Shown here piece after piece: positions 10,300-17,934 of a stretch of 22,177 bases of DNA. The DNA is from Larix sibirica (Eukaryota > Streptophyta > Pinopsida > Pinales > Pinaceae). Below the pieces are notes generated by a model. It made no database searches. It saw only the letters and a program-made list of their open reading frames with translations, and had not been told where the DNA came from. The stretch covers positions 1 through 22,177 of the forward strand of contig NWUY0300020498.1 in assembly GCA_004151065.3 (NCBI GenBank). Reading direction: 5' to 3'. The first letter of the stretch is position 1; every line of letters starts with the position of its first letter. The position numbers were made by a program, and so were the translations under genes.

Positions 10300-11745
10300 T
10301 ACTTGATGGTTAGAAGTTTGTAACATTTGCTTTTTGTAGAGGATGATTTCAGAAATATTCATTGAATGGAGAAAATTCATTTTGGGCTTTCACAGAAGAA
10401 AATATAATCCAATAGAACAACCATACATGCATAGGATATTGCATTCCCATTTGTTTGGAACACAACCTGCCTCCAACTATTCATAAATCATTTACTGCAC
10501 ACTGCAATGAGATGTCTTTCCATATAACGTTTGCTTTGTAGAATATAACTTCATATCCACTGAATGAAGAAAATACATTTGGGTTTTCACATAAGAAAAT
10601 ATAATCCAATAGAATAACCATACATGCAAAGTATATTGTATTTCCCATTTGTTTGGAACACAACCTGCCTCCAACTATTCATAAATCATTTACTGCACAC
10701 TGCAATGAGATGTCTTTCCATATAACGTTTGCTTTGTAGAATATAACTTCATATCCACTGAATGAAGAAAATACATTTGGGTTTTCACATAAGAAAATAT
10801 AATCCAATATAACAAGCAGACATAGATAAGATATCTGGCATTTCCCATTTGTTTGGAATACAACTTGCCTATAAATATACATAAAACCATTCATGCACAN
10901 GTTTGGAACACAACCTGCCTCCAACTATTCATAAATCATTTACTGCACACTGCAATGAGATGTCTTTCCATATAACGTTTGCTTTGTAGAATATAACTTC
11001 ATATCCACTGAATGAAGAAAATACATTTGGGTTTTCACATAAGAAAATATAATCCAACATAACAAGCAGACATGGATAAGATATCTGGCATTTCCCATTT
11101 GTTTGGAACACAACCTGCCTATAAATATACATAAAACCATTCATGCACACTGTGATGAGATGTCTTTTACCATATAACATTTGCTTGTAGAAGATAATTT
11201 CATAATTTCATATTCTTCGAATGAAGCAAATCCATTTGGGTTTTTACAGGGAAAAAATATAATCCAATTGAACAAGTAGACATGCATAGGATATCTGGCA
11301 CTTCTGTTTATAAATCATTTACTATATACACTGCTTTGTATTGTAGAAGATGGTTCCATATTCACTAAATGAGGAAAATTCATTTGGGATTTTACAGAGG
11401 AAAATATAGTCAAAATGAACACGGATAACTGGCATTTCCCATTTGTTTGGAACAGTTCAGGACCTGCCTCCAACTGTTCACAAAACATTTACAGAAGAAA
11501 ATATAGTCAAAATGAACAAGGATATCTGGCATTTCCCATTTGTTTGGAACAGTTCAGAACCTACCTCCAACTGTTCACAAAACATTTACTGCATATTGCA
11601 CTAGGATGTCTTGACATATAACATTTTCTTTGTAGAAGATAATTTCTGAGATGTTCATTGAATGAAGAAAATTCATTTGAGCTTTTTACAGAAGAAATAT
11701 AATCCAACTGAGGAAAGCATATGGCATTTCCAACTTGTTTGGGAC
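10300..11745. repeat. Tandem satellite-like array, unit about 198-200 bp
   Basis: Units start at the shared word gtttggaaca or a variant: 10453, 10651, 10851, 10901, 11101, 11444 and 11541, preceded by a diverged partial unit from about 10300. Spacings are 198, 200, (50 to the N), 200, then an irregular interval of about 343 bp, then 97 bp. Shared inner words include aagaaaatataatccaa, catttcccatttg and atgaagaaaat. The central units are nearly identical and the outer ones clearly diverged, as expected if the array grows by unequal exchange in the middle. Minus-strand open frames of 60-83 codons recur with the unit but are probably by-products, since 200 is not a multiple of three and the frames end differently. 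Confidence 0.88.
10900..10900. other. Single N inside the satellite array (assembly join)
   Basis: The 249 bases left of the N (10651-10899) and the 249 right of it (10901-11149) match except at about four positions. The N therefore marks a place where two overlapping, slightly different sequences were laid end to end rather than merged. Confidence 0.8.
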
Positions 11746-11818
11746 ACATATCAACACTTGACTAGTCCCCCCCTCATAAACAATCTTTATCATCTGTTGA
11801 TCAATAGCAAAAAGCTCG

Positions 11819-12175
11819 ATCATCCTCCACTCAGTTTTTGTTTCCTTTTTTAAAAGTTGAAGAGAATGGTCATAATGAAAGTTAATTTGGCCAAGTGCAG
11901 AAAAGAAAAAGCATGACATGACTAGAAGTTCTACAGTCACTCATCCTACACCCATCTTTTCTTTCTTTTTTGTCAATTTGAAGACAAAAAAGAAATTATA
12001 TATTCACACTACATGACATGACTAGAAATTCTACATTCACTACAGAAATGTGCAACAAAATTTTTTATCATCCTCCACTCGCCTTTTCTTTCTCTTTCGA
12101 AAATTTGAAAAGAATGGTGATGCTGAAAGTTAATTTGGACAAGCGCAGGAAAGAAAAAGCATGATATGACTAGCC
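11819..12175. repeat. Direct repeats of about 110 bp, 248 bp apart, with a third short copy
   Basis: The block at 11819-11930 (catcctccactc, then gaaagttaatttgg, then gcatgacatgactag) recurs at 12067-12175 with roughly 80-85% agreement by eye. A third partial copy of its end (tacatgacatgactagaa) lies near 12011. No terminal inverted repeats or coding potential seen. Confidence 0.7.
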
Positions 12176-12507
12176 AACAAGATCATTCTGCACTAGGTTG
12201 CCCTTATTTCTGGATGAGTGAATTTTTCTTTCTGCTACACAGCTTGCATACCATGTGCAACACAGTATTGCAGTCTGTAAAAATCTAATCCATCTGCATA
12301 CTAGAGTTCTGTTCATCCAAAAACCTAGGGCATCAAAAATACAAATGACAAGTCTAAAAGTAGCATTCTTTTTTATGGCTATTGGAACACAGCAGAAAAG
12401 ATAATAGATGCTAAAGCTAAAACTAGATAAAGAAGAGAGCCTAACATTCCAAAATAGCATCAGCACCTTTGAAGCTGTCATTCACATGCAAGTTTTACAC
12501 TGAATCA
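12176..12507. other. No feature seen
   Basis: Short unique-looking stretch between two repeat regions. The minus-strand open frame 12170-12481 has Cys- and Leu-rich text without a family match. Confidence 0.3.
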
Positions 12508-13043
12508 GATTTGAAATCTGGAAGACTCTGAAATTGGGGACAATGTCTATCTAGCCCTAGAAAACTTTCAACATCTTTATAATTCAACAAGTTCTGGCTT
12601 GTCAATTTTTATCAAAAAACAATCGTACAATCACTGAAGACAAACACACTAAATAAAGGCAACCTTATGATTGTAGGAATCCAATTTTCAGTATGAATTT
12701 CTGTCAATAAATGATCAATGCAGCTTCCACTATGAATCGCTGTGTAAATATTATATCCTTATGAGACTAATGCATGTTGTACAGCAAATAATAGATCTGA
12801 AAATCTCAAAATTGGGGACAAGCTCAATCTAGCCCTAGAAAAAAATCAACATCTTTACAATTCACAAAGTTATGCCTTCTCAGTTTCTATCAAAATACAG
12901 TCCTATAATAGATGAAGACAAACACACTAAATAAAGGCAACTTATGACAGTAGGAATCCAATTTTCAATATGATTTTTTCTCAATAAATGATCAATGCAG
13001 CTTTCACTCTGAATCACAGTGTAAATATGTATCCTCATAAGGT
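12508..13043. repeat. Tandem direct duplication, about 278-bp period, downstream of the FLA gene
   Basis: 12508-12768 and 12794-13043 align over their length (attggggaca at 12533 and 12811; caacatcttta at 12569 and 12847; cactaaataaaggcaac in both). By eye they agree at about 85% of positions, with small indels. The right copy occurs a third time, without visible change, at 19563-19759. Read from the FLA gene these lie about 150-680 bp past the stop codon, so part may be transcribed as 3' UTR. No exact AATAAA was found in that direction. Confidence 0.8.
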
Positions 13044-13188
13044 TGATGGCTACACAGTTACTGTTCTTATTATAATACAATTAGGTATCCGGATTGGATT
13101 AGCATTTGCCAAGACTGATGATAAATAAATCAAACCGCTACAGAATTGAAATCAATGTACAGAATCTGACTGAACCTATTTAACAAAA

Positions 13189-14883
13189 TCAAACCTCTGC
13201 CAATAGCACATTGATGACCGCGACACAAGCAAAACCCAAAACCGCTCTGCCAAAGGTCACAGCTACCGGAGCTCCACTGGAGATCTTTGCCATAGTTAGA
13301 GGAAACGGTGAGGGAGATGGGGACGGTGTATCGCCTACTGGTCCATCAAGTGTTGTGGGCATGGGAGGAGAGGTTGCTGATGGGGTAAATGTCGGAGCTA
13401 AAGTTCGCGGGACCGGAATATTTGATGGGGAAAATGCGATAATTGGGGAGAACGCTGGAGCAGTTGGTGGGGAATGAGCCGGAGTTGGGGATACAGAATA
13501 ATTCTTCACCGGGGAAGGGGAAACAGGGGCAGAAACCGGAGAAGGCAATGGCGAAGGCAACGCGGAAACAGGGGGCATGACCGGCGATGGCAAAGGGGAA
13601 ACGGGGACAAAGACCGGAGATGGCAAAGGAGAAACGGAGGAAGGGGAAGGGGATACGGGGGTAACGGGGACCGAGACCGGAGATGGCAAGGGGGAAACGG
13701 GGAAAACAGGGGCCGAGACCGGGGTAGGCATAGGGGAAGGAACTGGGGATTTTGTACCGAAGATTTCTATGGGAAGTAATACTTTGGGCACTTGGAATAT
13801 TGACAGGGGTTTCTGATCAAAGACCGTTTCCGTCACAGGCGCCTGCACAATCCCAGTATTAACCGCCACCATGCCGTCCATTCTCGTAATATTGAGTGTG
13901 TAGCTCCCAGCACCCATGGCCTGGGTCGCCAGGGTTGGCTGAACAGGGTTCACAATCGTTTGCAGAGATCCAAGCGGGTAATAAGAAAGCAGAACATGAT
14001 ACTTGAGAATCACGGCTTTCTTTTCGGCCGTGAGGCCTTGCAGAGTCTCGGGGTTCAGGGCCGAGAAGGCGTCATCTGAAGGAGCAAAGATGGTGATTCC
14101 AGCACCGGCTTCCTCGGACTCGAACTCCGACACGACCCCGGAGGCCTCCATCAAAGAAACCAAGAAGTTGAAGTTCATGGCCTTTACGAGAACATCTGTG
14201 ACATTGATCCCGACAGGGGTGGGTGCCGGGGAGCCAGAGAGATCGAAGCCGAAGGGAAAAATCATGGTGCTGATCCTGGCAATGCTAATCGTGTAAGGGA
14301 GCTTATCAACGAGGCTGTCGATCGTGGCATTGTAGCCAGCGCCTGACACCGGCATGCCTATCCGGACCTGCCCGTTGTTGCCACCCGTGGTTATGTTGAC
14401 AGCACCCGTGTTGTTGGGCGCCCGCCCGGTCGTCTGGTACAGCGTTGTCACTAGAGTACCCGCAGCGGGCATCATTTTGAGGCGCTCCCAGTCCAAATAC
14501 TCAAGAAGTACATGGTAGCGCAGCACATCGGAAACCTCCTGCGTGGGCAGGTTTCCTCCGAAGCTCGAAATAAAAGGCTCCAGTTGGGCATTCGAGAGCG
14601 CCAAGATCGTCAGAGAGCTCCGGTTGTTGATCTCCCCTGCAACGTTCGTTGCTGTTAACAGATTGTTGAATGTAGTAAACTCCGGATGCTTCCAGAAGAA
14701 TGTTGTGATATTGAAACCGCTTGCCAAAGAAGGAGCAATACCCATGCCAATGCAGACCACCATTGCCACCAGCAAGCCTGAGTATGAATATGAGTATACC
14801 CCTACACCTACACCTACTCCTACCTGCCTTCCACCCATTTCTGCAAAATACACAATGTAGGTATAGGTATATCTATCTATCAA
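13189..14883 (-). CDS. FLA4: Fasciclin-like arabinogalactan protein, FLA4/SOS5-like, intact
   Basis: Single uninterrupted frame of 564 codons. Probable layout: an N-terminal leader with a hydrophobic stretch at about 37-53 (secretion signal, cleavage near A54); FAS1 domain 1 at 58-210, with RYHVLLEYL as its Tyr-His motif and a weak H1 motif (LTILALSNAQL); short SPAPTP linker at 218-223; FAS1 domain 2 at 225-377, with canonical ITIFAPSDDAF and KYHVLLSYYPLGSL; a Pro/Ser/Val/Thr glycomodule tract at 379-528 (SP, AP, TP, VP repeats) expected to be hydroxylated and decorated with arabinogalactan; small residues near 535-538 then a hydrophobic tail at 546-562, fitting a GPI anchor signal. N-glycosylation sequons include N58, N87, N163, N185, N227 and N331. 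Two FAS1 domains plus VQPTLATQAMGAGSYTLNI support a FLA4/SOS5-like assignment; that family acts at the plasma membrane and wall in cell expansion. The Met at codon 16 (14836-14838) is an equally likely start. The C-terminal glycomodule tract seems longer than usual for FLA4. Confidence 0.9.
   Translation of the reverse strand: MIDRYTYTYIVYFAEMGGRQVGVGVGVGVYSYSYSGLLVAMVVCIGMGIAPSLASGFNITTFFWKHPEFTTFNNLLTATNVAGEINNRSSLTILALSNAQLEPFISSFGGNLPTQEVSDVLRYHVLLEYLDWERLKMMPAAGTLVTTLYQTTGRAPNNTGAVNITTGGNNGQVRIGMPVSGAGYNATIDSLVDKLPYTISIARISTMIFPFGFDLSGSPAPTPVGINVTDVLVKAMNFNFLVSLMEASGVVSEFESEEAGAGITIFAPSDDAFSALNPETLQGLTAEKKAVILKYHVLLSYYPLGSLQTIVNPVQPTLATQAMGAGSYTLNITRMDGMVAVNTGIVQAPVTETVFDQKPLSIFQVPKVLLPIEIFGTKSPVPSPMPTPVSAPVFPVSPLPSPVSVPVTPVSPSPSSVSPLPSPVFVPVSPLPSPVMPPVSALPSPLPSPVSAPVSPSPVKNYSVSPTPAHSPPTAPAFSPIIAFSPSNIPVPRTLAPTFTPSATSPPMPTTLDGPVGDTPSPSPSPFPLTMAKISSGAPVAVTFGRAVLGFACVAVINVLLAEV
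13500..13740 (-). repeat. Imperfect minisatellite encoding the FLA glycomodule tract
   Basis: On the plus strand, variants of gagaccggagatggcaaagg followed by ggaaacgggg recur irregularly. They encode (on the minus strand) units such as SPLPSPVSVPV. This is the coding basis of the long Pro/Ser tract. The same region in the second copy (20216-20456) has the same length but clusters most of the substitutions between the copies. Confidence 0.75.
14778..14826 (-). repeat. Simple repeat encoding GVGVGV-YSYSYS before the signal core
   Basis: Plus-strand tatgaatatgagtatac followed by a run of cctaca/cctact-type hexamers encodes the Gly-Val run and the Tyr-Ser run at residues 21-35. It looks like slippage-derived lengthening of the leader and could differ in length between alleles. 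Confidence 0.7.
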
Positions 14884-14991
14884 TCAAAGCTCTGCAGAGC
14901 TGAAACAAAGAAGTCAGGCAGCAGCACTGTGATGAAGGGCTCCCTCCCTGCTGTGTGATGAAAGCAAGAAAACAAAGACTGATCGCCATGA

Positions 14992-15000
14992 ACTAAATAG
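14992..15000 (-). promoter_or_regulatory. Possible TATA-like element of the FLA gene
   Basis: On the minus strand ctatttagt lies about 110 bp upstream of the first ATG and 155 bp upstream of the second, a plausible distance for a plant TATA-like box. It is a weak match, and no transcript start is visible. Confidence 0.25.
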
Positions 15001-15571
15001 CAAGGAGAATCATGACAACGGTCACTCTAAGTTATCGTTGGATTCGTGTGCCATGATATGTGGAGGCTCGGGAACTCCAACGGTCGGCACAGGAGCTTCA
15101 CAGATACAGTAAGTTGTAGCTACTAATAATAATAATAGTAGGTTAATAATATTCGGGCACCACCCTGCGTTCCGTAACCAAGATTCTTGCCCAAGGCGCA
15201 CACTGGGTGTCGTGTATTACTTTTTAGTTATATATGCATGCACTTAATAATTAAATTATCTTTCCTGGATTAACGCAGTCTAGACTCGTTCAGCGGCGTT
15301 TGCATGCCGTTGGGATTAGGTCATAAGATCTAGGTAACCCTACAGTTAATAACCTCGGCGCTTCCCCACTGTGTGTGCATCGTGTCCCCACAACAAGTCT
15401 CGAACCCAAAACTGAACCTTGGACGGTGAGTCTAAAGAATACTAACCGTAATCCACGGCATCTCCATGGTTTTATTATTGTGGAGGAGTTAATGTTCTTG
15501 TGGCTCTAGCTTCAAAAAGTGGGAGGGAGAAAGTCACGTTCCCTACCTTTGTATTTGGTATTAATATTAAA
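15001..15571. other. FLA upstream region, no other gene
   Basis: Mixed-composition DNA that presumably carries upstream regulatory sequence for the minus-strand FLA gene. It includes a short taa-type run (15122-15138) and a minus-strand gggttcgagac word near 15395, not enough to call a tRNA or SINE. Confidence 0.35.
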
Positions 15572-15639
15572 GTACGAGGATAACTATCACAACCACTTGT
15601 TTGTTCTCGTTAATGTACGAGGATAACTATCACAACCAC
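15572..15639. repeat. 25-bp direct repeat, 43 bp apart
   Basis: The 25-base block at 15572-15596 (gtacgaggataactatcaca...) is repeated exactly at 15615-15639. The inner word cgaggataa appears again at 15639 and at 15918, on either side of the MITE-like element. Confidence 0.85.
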
Positions 15640-15666
15640 GAGGATAAGGGAGCACTATAAGGCCTA

Positions 15667-15899
15667 ACTAAAACGCCCCCAACTTGTCGGAATCTGGCAG
15701 CGCGGGAATAGCTGAAATGACAATTTCGACTACTCAAATCACAATTTCGACGATCTGGGTAGCTTTAAAATAGGGCATTTAGTGTAGGAATGGGAATTAC
15801 AATCGCTGAAATTGCAGTATTGTGGAAATAACAATTTCCAGGAAGAAATTTGACCGGTTTCCATCCAAATTTCGTCGGAAAAGCGGGGCGTTTTGGTTG
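15667..15899. mobile_element. MITE-like element with short terminal inverted repeats
   Basis: The left end aactaaaacgcccc and the right end ggggcgttttggtt are inverted copies with one mismatch over 14 bp, enclosing about 205 bp with no coding capacity and repeated acaatttcga words. Size and structure fit a small non-autonomous DNA transposon. A clear target-site duplication is not visible, although cgaggataag words flank it on both sides. The superfamily cannot be assigned. Confidence 0.38.
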
Positions 15900-16703
15900 T
15901 CTTTTATCCTACGCGGGCGAGGATAAGAGGGCAATACTAGTGCATTAATCTGGGAATTACATATTGGAATTGTAGAATGAAGCTTAGAGTTCTTAACTGG
16001 AAAGGTGGGGAACTCCAAGTCATTGTTTGATTGGATGTTCGCAACAGTAGGCAACTACAAGATATGTTGAAGAGGGGGGGCTTGCAGCGGTTACCATAGA
16101 ATTTGGGTGGGGAATTCGATGAGGTTGACCCTGCTAATGTAAGGAGCGAATATCTATAGGGGTAAGGCTATCTCGAGAAAGGAAGAAAGTTCCATTCTTG
16201 GTGGCTTCATTATCAGTCTATCAAAATTATTAAAAGAAAAGAGTAAAAGTGGAAGATGTGGAAAACAAGGTCAAGCTGAAGCGGGGTTGCACTTTAAGTG
16301 CAAGGATCAATGATGAAATTGCACCATGGAATCTTGACAATGGTTATTCAAGAAGTAGAGAGACCAAATACTCTAAAATAGTGGACCTCTATTAGCACAT
16401 AAAAGAACTCATACACTATGCAATGGAAGATAAAATGAATCAAAACAATGAGGTCTTACGCAAGCTAGAACAAATGGATAGCAAATGTCAAGTTACATTC
16501 ATGTAATGTGGGGTTTTGAAGTTAGTAGTGAGGACACTTAGAGCATTGGAAAAGAGGCAAAGGCAAGCGACACATAACTAGAAGTAAGGAACATAGTTGA
16601 GAAAGTGGAAGATAAAGAGGTTGTTTTTAAAACAACAACTCTAAAAAATGCAGTTCACTCCACCAAAACCAATTAATTTGGACTCTAAAATCATAATGCT
16701 ATT
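15900..16703. other. No gene seen; hairpin at the left edge
   Basis: A hairpin-forming sequence at 15901-15929 (arms cttttatcct and aggataagag, nine of ten pairs, 9-base loop) sits just outside the MITE-like element. The rest is A-rich on the plus strand with no recognisable domain. It may include decayed 5' parts of the LINE that begins to be readable at 16704. Confidence 0.4.
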
Positions 16704-17291
16704 TGTGTCACTTCAACAAATTTTTCTTTTTTAGTCAATGGATGTCCCACATCTTTCTTCAAAAGTTCTAGGGGGCTCCGACAAGGTTGTCCCTTGCCTT
16801 CCTTACTATTCTTGATTGTGGTGGAAGGCCTCAGCAGGATTATTGGGAAAGCCAAGCAAGATAAGAAGCTGTATGGAGTAAAAGTGACTTCAATGCATTT
16901 TATTACCCACTTGTGGTTTGTGGACAATGTTCTTTTATTTGGTTATGGATATGTTGAATAATGGGAAGTTTATCATGGTCTTATAAGTCTTTTTTTTGCT
17001 GCCTCAGGGGTGGAAGTCAGTTTGCAAAAATCTTGCTTTATTCAAAATGCTATTGATGGGGATGTTTTGGCTTAGATATAGGTCCTTTTTCCTTTCCTTT
17101 AGTGGCATGAAAGGATCAGGCTTCTAAAATCAGACTTTGTGCATGTATCATTTTCACACTTTTACAGGGAGTTCAACAAACAAGCAGACTTGTTATCCAA
17201 AAGAGTTGTGGGAGCCTCGGAGGGCATCCTCTTCTTCGAGGAATTCAATGATTTTTACAAAATAACTGAAGGCTCCATCAAATTGTACTAG
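16704..17291 (+). pseudogene. L1-type LINE ORF2 relic: reverse transcriptase core fused to RNase H-like tail
   Basis: A single frame gives the palm of a plant LINE reverse transcriptase: CVTSTNFSFLVNG, then FFKSSRGLRQGCPLPSLLFL, VEGLSRIIGKAKQ, and HLWFVDNVLLFG, where the catalytic F-x-D-D reads F-V-D-N (16917-16928, last Asp to Asn). It continues ASGVEVSLQKSCF to about 17090. After three stops (about 17073-17099) the same frame carries HERIRLLKSDFVHVSFSHFY, REFNKQADLLSKRVVG and FFEEFNDF, ending at TAG 17289-17291. This resembles the RNase H-like C-terminus of plant L1 elements (R-E-F/x-N-x-x-A-D-x-L-S-K). The thumb and connecting region, normally hundreds of codons, is missing, so a large deletion happened to keep the frame. 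The endonuclease and first RT motifs are also absent. Confidence 0.85.
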
Positions 17292-17934
17292 TTTGACTGT
17301 GTGTTGTTTTTTGTGGTTTTTTCAATATCTGTTGAGTCTCAGTTAAGTAGTAGTTAGTTTTTTGTCAAGTGACAATATAAGAAACTTTCTGTTCTTATGT
17401 TCAGAGAAACATTATGTCTCTTTTTTGTGCAGTTGTGACTAGTCTAGTTTATGTTATTTGCTAACACAATAGCATTGAAACTCTCATGTACTTTTAACAA
17501 CTCTATGTTTTTTAAGTTTAGAACACTATATGTATCTTGATATTGTAACTTTGATTCTATCTACAAAAAAATCAAGTTACAGCCCTCAATGAAAAAAATG
17601 GACTCCACATCTTAAACATAATGTCCAAATCTTCTCACACCTTTTATTTGGATTTAATACTAGTTATAATTAGAATCGACGTATCCTTATAATTATTATC
17701 TAGAATCGTATCGTATTGTTATCTAGATATTTTTTAATTCTATTTTCAATCCAAAAACAAATCCCCAAAGTGAAAATGGCTTAACACCAAACAAGTATAA
17801 ATTTTTGTATCATTTTAATGTAATATATTTTCGGAAGTGCACCTAGTGTGGCATCTCTATATTTTCCGATATATATATTTAATAGATTATTCAGTGACTT
17901 CCAAATATATTTTTGTTTGTTGTTTTCTATTATT
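17292..17934. other. AT-rich interval between LINE ORF2 end and LINE ORF1 start
   Basis: No gene. The left part, after the ORF2 stop, is T-rich and likely LINE 3' untranslated sequence; the right part may be 5' untranslated sequence of the next LINE. No clean poly(A) tail or target-site duplication was found to mark the boundary. Confidence 0.4.

Noticed and set aside
10481-11180. Recurring minus-strand open frames of 60-83 codons in the satellite array
   Set aside because: They repeat with the satellite unit, change frame where unit length is not a multiple of three, and show no domain. They are by-products of low stop density in the unit.
13211-13816. Gly- and Glu-rich open frames on the plus strand opposite the FLA gene (and again at 19927-20577)
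   Set aside because: These are antisense shadows of the Pro/Ser glycomodule tract; the repeat structure explains their composition.
14889-14900. 12-bp palindrome gctctgcagagc just upstream of the FLA start
   Set aside because: Short, single occurrence, no link to a known plant regulatory site.
15393-15412. Minus-strand gggttcgagac word resembling a Pol III B box
   Set aside because: No A box at a fitting distance, no cloverleaf fold and no poly(A) end were found, so neither a tRNA nor a SINE can be supported.
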